DNA of 40,932 nucleotides from Nostoc sp. LPT (GTDB lineage Bacteria > Cyanobacteriota > Cyanobacteriia > Cyanobacteriales > Nostocaceae), in contig NZ_JABXKF010000126.1 of NCBI RefSeq assembly GCF_017115165.1, positions 1-40,932 of the forward strand, in the 5' to 3' direction. The notes under the pieces are model-generated. The model made no database searches. It saw only the letters and a program-made list of their open reading frames with translations, and was not told where the DNA came from. Shown here one piece after another: positions 1 through 7,110 of the stretch. Numbering within the stretch: position 1 is the first letter of the stretch; every line of letters starts with the position of its first letter. Position numbers and translations under genes: made by a program.

Positions 1-126
1 TTTGAACTCCGTTAATGAGCCTTTGAACTCCGTTAATGAGTCTTTGAACTCCATTAATGAGCCTTTGAACTCCATTAATGAGCCTTTGAACTCCATTAAT
101 GAGTCTTTGAGGTGGATGAACGAGTC
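1..126. repeat. 21-bp tandem repeat array, five units plus one degenerate unit
   Basis: Units of exactly 21 bp start at 1, 22, 43, 64 and 85; the first begins TTTGAACTCCGTTAATGAGC. They differ only at a G/A position and a C/T position. The sixth unit (106-126) is strongly diverged. The last three intact units carry the palindrome CATTAATG. The array may extend beyond the left edge of the window. It lies downstream of the minus-strand solute-binding protein gene. No function is evident. Confidence 0.9.
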
Positions 127-140
127 TTTAAGCCAATGCT

Positions 141-1475
141 TTAACTTCTAACTCCCTTGCCCCCTCCCCCTGCCCCCAGCAGTCGGCGTGTTTCGGCAGC
201 AGCAGCTTGCATTGCTCGTTCAGGATTCATCCGATTAGATAAGGCGGCGCTGAGATAACGCTGCAAAATATCTGATGTCTGAGGATATTGCGCGATCGGC
301 GGACGTAAAACTGCATTGTCCACGACCTCCAATAACTGCGGATAGTGAGGGTATTTAGCAACAATCTCTTGGTCAGTAAACAATTCCCGGCGACTAGGCA
401 CATAGCCTGCACTGAAAATAAATCGCCGCTGTGCTTCCCGACTGGTAAAATACTGAATTGCTTTCCAAGCTTCTTCTGGATGTTGAGAGGATTTCGCAAT
501 CCCTAAACCCCAGCCCCCTAGACAAGCCGCTCCCGTCTTACCAGGAGCATGAACCATCGGTTTAATCGCAATTTTGCCCCGGATTGGCGAATTTTCTGCC
601 TGGGCTAAAGGCCACGCATAGGGCCAACTGCGTAAAAACGCTACTTGACCACTTTGAAATAAGCGTCGGGTATCTTCTTCCTGGTAAGTCGTGACTCCAG
701 GAGGAGAAACGCCTTCTTTAACGGTACTACGCAGAAACTCAATGGCTCGTAATGTTTCTGGTCGATCTAGTCCAACTTCGAGCGTCTTGGGATTAACCCA
801 GAAGCCACCAAAGCCATCAAGGACTTCCGCAAACATCGCCACAAGTCCTTCATATTGGCGACCTTGCCAAAGATAGCCCCAATTTACCTGGTTTTTCTTC
901 TGCAAAACTTGGGAAATTCTAATCAAATCATCAAAGGTTTCTGGCGGTTTCAACCCTGCTTGTTTAATTAAATCTTCCCGGTAGTAGAGCATTCCCACGT
1001 CGGAACGCACTGGTATGCGGTACAGCTTGTTTTGGTAACGTCCCCCTTCTACATCCTGGGGTGAAAATGCTGCCAACTCTTTTTTAGAAATGCGATCGTC
1101 TAAGGGTAGCAACCATCCAGCAGCAGCAAACTTGGATGTCCAGATCACATCCATATTGATCAGGTCGTAAGGGGATTCACCTAAGATAAAAGATGAGGTA
1201 TACAGGTCTTCGAGCAAATTTGTGGCATTCGGCCCTTCAACTAGGTTAATGCGAATACCAGGGTTCTCAGCCTCGAAGTCTCTAATTAAACCCTTCCTCC
1301 AAGGTTCGGCATCAGGAGCAGTCATTAATATATTCAGGGTAACTGGTTGCTGCGAGAGTGCTACCCAACTGAAAAATATAATGCTCAAGAGAGTTGCCAG
1401 AAAAATCCCTATATGCAAATAACTTTGTTTTTGGATGAATTTTTGTAACTTGTTTATTGGCTTTCGGTACAACAT
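141..1475 (-). CDS. ABC transporter extracellular solute-binding protein (family 1, sugar type)
   Basis: The protein resembles periplasmic binding proteins of carbohydrate ABC importers (MalE/UgpB class), which capture a sugar or polyol and deliver it to a membrane permease. After a basic N-terminus there is one hydrophobic segment (about residues 22-42), a signal peptide or anchor, then TLNILMTAPDAEPW and the typical hinge region. Later motifs include YRIPVRSDVGMLYYRED and GKTGAACLGGWGLGIAKSS, both usual for this family. Length (about 444 aa) is normal. An upstream TTG (1481) would add two residues; I prefer the ATG at 1475. No clear Shine-Dalgarno is seen. No permease or ATPase gene lies next to it on the visible side, so the partner genes are either left of the window or elsewhere. 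The exact substrate cannot be read from sequence. Confidence 0.85.
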   Translation of the reverse strand: MLYRKPINKLQKFIQKQSYLHIGIFLATLLSIIFFSWVALSQQPVTLNILMTAPDAEPWRKGLIRDFEAENPGIRINLVEGPNATNLLEDLYTSSFILGESPYDLINMDVIWTSKFAAAGWLLPLDDRISKKELAAFSPQDVEGGRYQNKLYRIPVRSDVGMLYYREDLIKQAGLKPPETFDDLIRISQVLQKKNQVNWGYLWQGRQYEGLVAMFAEVLDGFGGFWVNPKTLEVGLDRPETLRAIEFLRSTVKEGVSPPGVTTYQEEDTRRLFQSGQVAFLRSWPYAWPLAQAENSPIRGKIAIKPMVHAPGKTGAACLGGWGLGIAKSSQHPEEAWKAIQYFTSREAQRRFIFSAGYVPSRRELFTDQEIVAKYPHYPQLLEVVDNAVLRPPIAQYPQTSDILQRYLSAALSNRMNPERAMQAAAAETRRLLGAGGGGKGVRS

Positions 1476-1639
1476 TATCAATGTAGCGATCGCTAGTGGT
1501 AATTCTTAGGAAATAAAAACATGAAATATCTCAAAAAAGATTATTCTGTATTATTTTTTTACGGCTTAATCAGTAGGTCGGCATAAATATTTGTTGTTGG
1601 AATGAGGCAGTAAGCAGATCGCTTTTAGCGTCTCCCCGT

Positions 1640-1655
1640 GGGAGAAAGTAGAAGT
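1640..1655. repeat. small palindromic (REP-like) hairpin
   Basis: TCTCCC-CGT-GGGAGA forms a short perfect stem next to a text (GATCGCTTTTAGCGTC) of the interspersed-repeat style seen elsewhere in this window. It lies just upstream of the transposase remnant. Confidence 0.4.
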
Positions 1656-1688
1656 CAGGAGATAAAAGGGTTTTAGCCTCATTTATTT

Positions 1689-1892
1689 TTGACTCACATC
1701 GCCGACCGCGAAAGCGATATGTATGAGGAATTTGCCACAGTCCCAAATCACGACAATCATGTGCTGGTCAGAGCGCGCATTGACCGTCGCCTTGTGGGAA
1801 AAACCCAATCACTGTATACATACTTAAATCAACAGCCCAGCGAGGGGACTTATACAGTAGATGTGCGTAGCCTACCAGGAGAGAGGCTTTGA
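1689..1892 (+). pseudogene. IS4-family transposase fragment
   Basis: A 67-codon open stretch reads HIADRESDMYEEF and then a region containing VRARIDRRL. This matches the conserved DREADIY-type motif around the second catalytic aspartate of IS4/Tn5-like DDE transposases. A stop lies 13 bp upstream in frame and the reading frame ends after PGERL, so only a small central part of a usual 350-450 aa transposase remains. No terminal inverted repeats were found. It is a relic, not a working gene. The identification rests on motif resemblance. Confidence 0.7.
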
Positions 1893-1900
1893 GTTTTATT

Positions 1901-1975
1901 CCCCTTCCCTGTCTTCGACACGCTGCGCGAATGTAGGGAAGGGGTTAGGGGTTAGGTCTGTATTCCATTCAACCG
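1901..1975. repeat. interspersed hairpin repeat (CCCCTTCCCT / AGGGAAGGGG family)
   Basis: A perfect 10-bp stem (1901-1910 with 1935-1944) encloses a REP-like loop. It is followed by a GGTTAGGGGTTAGGTC text and a tail of the form CCATTCAACCGCAAACCGTTATA. Related texts occur at 5548-5607, 14270-14402 and 15329-15419, so this is a dispersed family. Confidence 0.6.
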
Positions 1976-2036
1976 CAAACCGTTATAATTTGTGCTTTTT
2001 TCTCTGTTGAGAAACTGTTATGCTGAGAAAAATAAG

Positions 2037-2042
2037 TATAAT
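2037..2042 (+). promoter_or_regulatory. possible -10 element for the NB-ARC locus
   Basis: TATAAT stands 23 bp before the ATG at 2065. No good -35 lies at 17 bp; TTGAGA is 23 bp upstream, which is too far. The call is weak. Confidence 0.3.
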
Positions 2043-2064
2043 CTCGTAATATTATTGTTAACTT

Positions 2065-2496
2065 ATGGAAGCAGTAACATTAACAGCCGTAGGAACTGCG
2101 ATCGCTACTATAGTTTTAACTAAGGCTTTAGAAAAAACAGGCGAAAAGCTGGGGGAAGCTGCATTAGAAAAAAGTAACGAGTTAATCGCACAGCTACGCC
2201 AGAAAAATAAGCTGCCCTTTTTAGCGAATACGTCACAGGAAAATACACAGCAGGCGTTAGATTATGGTCAAGCTGTGTTGGAATTGAAAGCCGCAGCCGA
2301 TACAGATACCGAAATTGCTCAATCAGTACGGGAAGTAGAAGCAGCTGTAAACGTTGACCCACAAGCAGCAAAAGTTCAGGCTTTAGCAAATGACCTCAAC
2401 TCACAACCAGCAGGTGCGATCAATAATGCAAAGTTAGCTGAATCTATTAAAAACGTCTTTCAGGGAAATACTTTTATTGGTACTCAGAACTTTTGA
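2065..2496 (+). CDS. N-terminal domain of a STAND/NB-ARC protein, ended by an in-frame TGA
   Basis: This 143-aa product starts with a long hydrophobic-amphipathic stretch (VTLTAVGTAIATIVLTKAL, residues 4-22), followed by charged helical sequence and the tail QGNTFIGTQNF. It is in the same frame as the NB-ARC/TPR frame that follows at 2569; the only break is the TGA at 2494-2496. The codons between (LQSPEQ... IPQNLPLSG) read as a normal linker, because IPxNLPxSGxxxFVGR is the usual lead-in to NB-ARC in cyanobacterial proteins of this type. I infer that the ancestral gene ran from 2065 to 5010. As it stands the product may be a separate small effector-like protein. The N-terminal helix resembles the membrane-active first helix of NLR cell-death domains (HeLo, CC, Bell), but this is only resemblance. 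No enzyme motif is seen. Confidence 0.7.
   Translation: MEAVTLTAVGTAIATIVLTKALEKTGEKLGEAALEKSNELIAQLRQKNKLPFLANTSQENTQQALDYGQAVLELKAAADTDTEIAQSVREVEAAVNVDPQAAKVQALANDLNSQPAGAINNAKLAESIKNVFQGNTFIGTQNF
2494..2496 (+). other. in-frame TGA splitting the NB-ARC/TPR reading frame
   Basis: Frames 2065-2493 and 2497-5010 are the same; the distance from 2065 to 2569 is 168 codons. No other stop lies between 2065 and 5008. The TGA is therefore a nonsense mutation, a sequencing error, or a genuine boundary between two proteins. Confidence 0.9.
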
Positions 2497-2568
2497 CTAC
2501 AGTCGCCCGAACAGGAACGGGTAAAGTCAAATCCTGAAATACCGCAAAATTTACCCCTGAGTGGGGTA

Positions 2569-5010
2569 GTGAAATTTGTGGGACGTGATGAAGAACTGCA
2601 AAAACTCCATGAACTTTTGCAGGAAAATAACCAAGTAGCCATTGCGGCTATTTTGGGAATGGGTGGACTGGGTAAAACAGAACTCGCCTTGCAATATGCC
2701 ATGACTCAGCGCGAAACCTACAAAGGTGGACTGTGCTGGTTACAGGCGAAAGTTGAGGATTTTGGCGTTCAAGTGGTGCGGTTTGCCAGAACTCAGCTTG
2801 ATTTAAAGCCACCAGAAGAATTTGATTTACCTGCACAAGTACAATACTGCTGGCGGAATTGGCGTGGGGGTAATGTGCTGCTGGTGGTGGATGATCTCAC
2901 AGATTACCAGCAAGTCAAACCTTACCTACAGGGCGCATCTTCCAGATTTAAAGTGTTAATGACTACGCGCAAAAAGTTGGGTGCAGCTATCAAGCAATTA
3001 TCTTTAGATGTATTACAACCAGATGCAGCGTTGGAGTTGTTACGGTCTTTGTTGGCAGAAACACCAGGGCGAATTGAGAGAGAATTAGACATAGCAAATC
3101 AATTGTGCGAATGGCTGGGGTATTTGCCTTTGGGTTTAGAGTTGGTGGGGCGATATCTGGCGCGGAAGCAGGATTTGTCTATATCGAAAATGATGGGGCG
3201 ATTAAAGGAAAAGGAAAAGCCACTAGAACAACTTGCACTTGTGAACCCAGAAGCCGATATGACAGCACAATTGGGAGTGCAAGCCGCCTTTGAGTTGAGT
3301 TGGCAGGAATTAGCAGAGGATGATAGGTTATTAGGCTGTGTACTCAGTTTATTTGCCGCCGCACCCATACCCTGGAAATTAGTAGAACAGTGCTTAACAG
3401 AGAAAGATGAGGATGAGTTAGAGGAAATTCGGGATGATAAGTTATTGAATCTGCATTTACTCCAGCGCAAAAGTGAGGGAATTTATCAACTACATCCCCT
3501 ACTGCGGGAATTTTTCCAATCTAAGTTTACAGGTTTAGAGCAAGCCGAGGAACTTAAGGGATGGTTTTGCGGTGTAATGATAGCAGTTGCTAAAGAAATT
3601 CCTGAGACTCCTACCCTTGAGGAAATTAACGCTGTTTCCCTTGCCATACCACACATAGCTGAAGTAGCAAACAATCTCATTCAATACGTCAGTGATGAAG
3701 ATGTAATTTCGCCTTTCGTCGGCTTGGGTAGATTTTATGAAGGGCAAGGGTTATATACCCAAGCCGAACCTTGGAGAACACAGTGTTTATCAACAGCGCA
3801 AAATCGCTTGGGAGACAATCATCCCGATATCGCCACCAGCCTCAACAACTTGGCATTACTCTACGAATTCCAAGGAAAGTACAACCAAGCCGAACCCCTG
3901 TTTCTCCAAGCTTTAGAACTCAGACAACACCTGCTGGGAGACAATCATCCCGATATCGCCACCAGCCTCGGCAACTTGGCATATCTCTACTATTCTCAAG
4001 CAAGGTACGACCAAGCCGAACCCCTGTATCTCCAAGCTTTAGAACTCAGACAACGCCTGCTGGAAAACAATCATCCCAATGTCGCCACCAGCCTCGACAA
4101 CTTGGCATTACTCTACACTTACCAAGGAAAGTACAACCAAGCCGAACCCCTGTTTCTCCAAGCTTTAGAACTCTATAAACGCCTGCGGGGAGACAATTAT
4201 CCCCATATCGCCACCAGCCTCAACAACTTGGCATTACTCTACGAATTCCAAGGAAAGTACGACCAAGCCGAACCCCTATATCTCCAAGCTTTAGAACTCA
4301 GTCAACGCCTGCGGGGAGACAATCATCCCAATGTCGCCCCCAGCCTCAGCAACTTGGCAAATCTCTACGAATTCCAAGGAAAGTACGACCAAGCCGAACC
4401 CCTGCTTCTCCAAGCGTTAGAACTCTATAAACGCCTGCTGGGAGACAATCATCCCAATGTCGCCACCAGCCTCGGCAACTTGGCAAATCTCTACGAATCC
4501 CAAGGAAAGTACGACCAAGCCGAACCCCTGTACCTCCAAGCTTTAGAACTCTATAAACGCCTGCTGGGAGACAATCATCCCGATGTCGCCACCAGCTTCA
4601 ACAACTTGGCTAAACTCTACTATTCCCAAGGAAGGTACGACCAAGCCGAACCCCTCTATCTCCAAGCTTTAGAACTCAGTCAACACCTGCTGGGAGACAA
4701 TCATCCCGATGTCGCCACCAGCCTCAACAACTTGGCAGAATTCTACCGCACCCAAGGAAGGTACGACCAAGCCGAACCCCTGCATTTCCAAGCTCTAGAA
4801 CTCTATAAACGTCTGTTGGGAGACAATCATCCCAATGTCGCCTCCAGTCTCAACAACTTGGCTAAACTCTACTATTCCCAAGGAAGGTACGACCAAGCCC
4901 AACCCCTGTATCTCCAAGCTTTGAATATTTTCGAGCGCAGTTTAGGAGGGAATCATCCTAATACTGTGAGAGTGCGTGAGAATTTAGCAAATTTGCGCGA
5001 TCATCTCTAA
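2569..5010 (+). CDS. NB-ARC ATPase with kinesin-light-chain-type TPR array (STAND / NLR-like)
   Basis: The 813-aa protein is a signal-transducing NTPase. It opens directly with FVGRDEEL, has Walker A GMGGLGKT (residues 30-37), Walker B LLVVDD (104-109), the sensor VLMTTR and the GxP motif YLPLGL, then a winged-helix-like region. From residue 415 come nine 42-aa TPR units of the form GDNHPxxATSLxNLAxLY...YxQAEPLxLQALEL, plus partial units on both sides. Such proteins sense a ligand through the repeats and oligomerise; in bacteria many act in antiviral defence or regulated cell death. The start shown is GTG with a poor ribosome site. The same frame stays open upstream to the TGA at 2494, so it may instead be the C-terminal part of one protein beginning at 2065. 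The repeat codons are nearly identical, which suggests recent expansion. Confidence 0.85.
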   Translation: MKFVGRDEELQKLHELLQENNQVAIAAILGMGGLGKTELALQYAMTQRETYKGGLCWLQAKVEDFGVQVVRFARTQLDLKPPEEFDLPAQVQYCWRNWRGGNVLLVVDDLTDYQQVKPYLQGASSRFKVLMTTRKKLGAAIKQLSLDVLQPDAALELLRSLLAETPGRIERELDIANQLCEWLGYLPLGLELVGRYLARKQDLSISKMMGRLKEKEKPLEQLALVNPEADMTAQLGVQAAFELSWQELAEDDRLLGCVLSLFAAAPIPWKLVEQCLTEKDEDELEEIRDDKLLNLHLLQRKSEGIYQLHPLLREFFQSKFTGLEQAEELKGWFCGVMIAVAKEIPETPTLEEINAVSLAIPHIAEVANNLIQYVSDEDVISPFVGLGRFYEGQGLYTQAEPWRTQCLSTAQNRLGDNHPDIATSLNNLALLYEFQGKYNQAEPLFLQALELRQHLLGDNHPDIATSLGNLAYLYYSQARYDQAEPLYLQALELRQRLLENNHPNVATSLDNLALLYTYQGKYNQAEPLFLQALELYKRLRGDNYPHIATSLNNLALLYEFQGKYDQAEPLYLQALELSQRLRGDNHPNVAPSLSNLANLYEFQGKYDQAEPLLLQALELYKRLLGDNHPNVATSLGNLANLYESQGKYDQAEPLYLQALELYKRLLGDNHPDVATSFNNLAKLYYSQGRYDQAEPLYLQALELSQHLLGDNHPDVATSLNNLAEFYRTQGRYDQAEPLHFQALELYKRLLGDNHPNVASSLNNLAKLYYSQGRYDQAQPLYLQALNIFERSLGGNHPNTVRVRENLANLRDHL
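3811..4944 (+). repeat. nine 126-bp coding repeats (42-aa TPR units)
   Basis: Unit starts fall every 126 bp from 3811; a tenth, partial unit begins at 4945. Long stretches such as GACCAAGCCGAACCCCTGTA recur almost unchanged in neighbouring units, while residues at the start of helix A (LLYEF, YLYYS, NLYES, KLYYS) vary. Copy number is likely to differ between strains. Confidence 0.95.
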
Positions 5011-5077
5011 TGAGAAGACGAAAATTTACCTTCCCAACCTCATCACTCTAGCTTTTATCTCCAAGTTTCCTGTTGTG

Positions 5078-5308
5078 AACTCAAAGTTTCATGTTCAGAA
5101 CCCGAACTTTTGTGTTGCAAACGAGAATGTTCCTGTTTTCAGCTAAAGTATTCTTGTTTCCAGTAAGAAGGTTCTTGTTCTAAACGAGAATGTTTCTATT
5201 TCAAACGAGAACGTTCCTGTTTCCAGTGAGAATGTTCTTGCTGCAAAGGAGAATCTTCTAGTTCTGAGGTCGAATGATGGTGTTATGAATATAAAAGTTC
5301 TCGTTTGT
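5078..5308. repeat. degenerate 21-bp tandem array, eleven units
   Basis: Successive 21-bp units can be laid out from 5078 with no slippage. The best conserved are at 5120, 5183, 5204 and 5225, with the form AACGAGAATGTTCCTGTTTC. Most units carry an inverted GAA..TTC core, perfect as GAACGTTC in the unit at 5204. It has the same period as the arrays at 1-126 and 20046-20192 but an unrelated sequence. Confidence 0.8.
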
Positions 5309-5340
5309 ATGCAATACACTCTAACCTCTCTCCTACAAGG

Positions 5341-5547
5341 CTACGGTGTACACACAAGTCCAACATTTTCATGCTGAACCCTGATACCGCCTAGAACTTA
5401 AGTTCTAGGCTAATAGCTAAAGTCCACTCAAGTGGACTAAATGGAATTTCTCTTTGAGTCCTCTAAAGAGGACTTGCGCTATGAGACTCGGAATTGATTC
5501 CGAGGCGGGATAGATACACTGCGCCAAAACTTGTGTGTACATCGTAG
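5341..5547. mobile_element. MITE-like element with about 20-bp terminal inverted repeats
   Basis: The left end CTACGGTGTACACACAAGTC (5341-5360) and the right end (5528-5547) are inverted copies with two mismatches. The 207-bp element has no coding capacity and carries four perfect hairpins. Related ends bound the element at 19983-20210. I infer a non-autonomous element moved by a transposase encoded elsewhere. Confidence 0.65.
5389..5504. repeat. cluster of four perfect hairpins
   Basis: Within 116 bp lie four perfect inverted repeats: a 22-bp palindrome with half-site GCCTAGAACTT (5389-5410), AGTCCACT-CA-AGTGGACT (5421-5438), AGTCCTCT-AA-AGAGGACT (5457-5474) and CTCGGAAT-TG-ATTCCGAG (5487-5504). 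Three have 8-bp stems and 2-nt loops. They form the inside of the TIR element. Confidence 0.9.
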
Positions 5548-5607
5548 GCTTGCGGGGAGGGGGTTGGGGGTGGGGTTCTTGTATCTCACTCAACTAAGAA
5601 CCGCTAT
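5548..5607. repeat. G-rich interspersed repeat tail
   Basis: A GGGGAGGGGGTTGGGGGTGGGG run is followed by TCACTCAACTAAGAACCGCTATA. The latter matches the tails at 1951-1975 and 14383-14402 in pattern (C-A-T-T/C-C-A-A..AACCGCTATA). It begins immediately at the right end of the TIR element. Confidence 0.5.
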
Positions 5608-5820
5608 ACCTACTTAGCGCTTGATAACAGAATTTAGGCAATTGTCAGCAAAAGTTTAGATTTCCTAGAGAAAACATCAAGTTTGACGCTTTGTCTTTTG
5701 ACAGCGATCGCAATTTCACCTACAGTTCCGCACTAGAGGAGTGTTGAGTACTGAGTAAAGAAGAAAAGAAAAAAATTTCTTATTACTTCTGCAACATCTT
5801 TATTCGGACACTCAGGACTC
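5608..5820 (+). other. leader region before the DsbD_2-like gene
   Basis: This 213-bp stretch is AT-rich and contains one GCGATCGC. It ends in three heptamers (5810-5830) that include the start codon of the next gene. No convincing promoter or riboswitch was seen. Confidence 0.4.
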
Positions 5821-5830
5821 ATGACTCAGG
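5810..5830. repeat. three 7-bp repeats spanning a start codon
   Basis: ACTCAGG-ACTCATG-ACTCAGG are three consecutive heptamers; the middle one supplies the ATG at 5821-5823. The type matches the STRR (short tandemly repeated repetitive) heptamers known from heterocystous cyanobacteria. Confidence 0.8.
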
Positions 5831-7110
5831 GTTTTTTTATGGTAGATTTGTTGCTGATCGCAATCCTGGGATTCCTGGGGAGTTTTGGACATTGCTTTGG
5901 GATGTGTGGCCCGCTAACAGTGGCATTTTCTCTGTCTCATCAGCCAAAAAGTCCACAAACAGTCTCCTTGGGACGGACATTAACCTTAGAAAAACCCGAT
6001 ACTTGGCAACAGCAATTAAAATTTCATATCCTGCTAAACCTGGGGCGGATGTTGAGCTATGCTCTAGTCGGTGCTGGCATTGGGGCGCTAGGTTCGGTAT
6101 TACTGCAAGGTGGACAGCTAGCGGGTGTTGGCAGCGACTTCCGGCGCTGGATGGCAATTCTGACTGGTGTGATGTTGATTTGGTTTGGCTTAGGACAAGT
6201 AAAACCCGATTTACTACCGCGTATTCCCGTGTTACATCCCCTATTGCAAGCTAGTTTACACGATCGCCTCAGCACAGGAATGGTTAAACTTTCCTTAAAA
6301 ACCAAATGGTGGACGCCAATGCTTTTGGGCATGACTTGGGGTTTAATGCCCTGTGGTTTTCTGTATGCTGCCCAAATTAAAGCCGCTGAAACTGGCAATT
6401 TATGGATGAGTACAGCTACTATGCTGGCTTTTGGCTTGGGAACCTTGCCCACGATGATAGGTGTAGGCGTTTCCACATCATTGGTAAGTAAAGACAGGCG
6501 CAGTCAGTTGTTTCGATTAGGCGGTTGGGTAACACTCACCATTGGCGTCATCACCTTGCTGCGGACTGGTGACACAATGGTAGATTACACCGGACACGCC
6601 GCCTTAATCTGCTTAATTTTGGCGTTAATTGCCCGTCCAATTAGTGGCTTGTGGGCTTCACCACTGCGTTATCGTCGCGGCTTGGGAGTGGGATCTTTTG
6701 TGCTTTCTGTGGTTCACACCTTCCACATGATAGAACACTCATTGCAATGGAATTTTGCCGCCTTTTCTTTTCTGCCGCCAGAATTTCAGTGGGGGATGGC
6801 TGCGGGTGCTGTAGCATTGGTATTAATGTCCCCCGCCGCTTTTACAAGTTGGGAATCGTTGCAAAAATCTTTGGGCAAGCGTTGGCGACAGATTCATCTA
6901 TTGGGTGTGCCAGCCTTGCTCTTGAGTGCCATTCATACTGTGTTGATTGGTTCCCATTACCTGGGTTCCTTGCAATCAACTTGGGGAAATAAATTAGCGG
7001 CAGTACTGATGGTAATTGTTACTGTCAGTGTCTTGCTAGTGCGATCGCGCTTTTTTTGGTCAAAGTTAGCCGTAGAAAAGTTTTATGTTCCCCCAACCAA
7101 ATCGCGGTAA
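5821..7110 (+). CDS. DsbD_2 / sulfite exporter TauE-SafE-like membrane protein
   Basis: This 429-aa polytopic protein has the motif GSFGHCFGMCGPL near its N-terminus (about residues 20-32) and GLMPCGFLYAA near residue 180. Together these mark the DsbD_2 (cytochrome c biogenesis/metal handling) membrane family, often labelled TauE/SafE or UreH-like in databases. The paired Cys residues in the first helices suggest thiol-redox or metal transfer across the membrane. The first six helices form the family domain; the C-terminal half adds several more helices with His residues (HTFHMIEHSLQW, SAIHTVLIGSHYL) that could bind metal or heme. An alternative ATG at 5839 starts just before the first helix; the 5821 ATG lies inside a heptamer repeat. 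The gene overlaps the next by 26 bp, so both are probably co-translated. Confidence 0.75.
   Translation: MTQGFFMVDLLLIAILGFLGSFGHCFGMCGPLTVAFSLSHQPKSPQTVSLGRTLTLEKPDTWQQQLKFHILLNLGRMLSYALVGAGIGALGSVLLQGGQLAGVGSDFRRWMAILTGVMLIWFGLGQVKPDLLPRIPVLHPLLQASLHDRLSTGMVKLSLKTKWWTPMLLGMTWGLMPCGFLYAAQIKAAETGNLWMSTATMLAFGLGTLPTMIGVGVSTSLVSKDRRSQLFRLGGWVTLTIGVITLLRTGDTMVDYTGHAALICLILALIARPISGLWASPLRYRRGLGVGSFVLSVVHTFHMIEHSLQWNFAAFSFLPPEFQWGMAAGAVALVLMSPAAFTSWESLQKSLGKRWRQIHLLGVPALLLSAIHTVLIGSHYLGSLQSTWGNKLAAVLMVIVTVSVLLVRSRFFWSKLAVEKFYVPPTKSR

Noticed and set aside
1..126. CRISPR array
   Set aside because: The units are directly adjacent 21-mers with no spacers, and no cas gene is in the window.
3771..4178. 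Plus-strand frame overlapping the TPR array with repeated RQSSRYRHQPRQLGI text
   Set aside because: It is the alternative frame of the 126-bp repeats; the TPR frame explains the DNA fully.
5078..5308. CRISPR array or coding repeat
   Set aside because: No unique spacers; the units are degenerate and contain stops in the frames examined.
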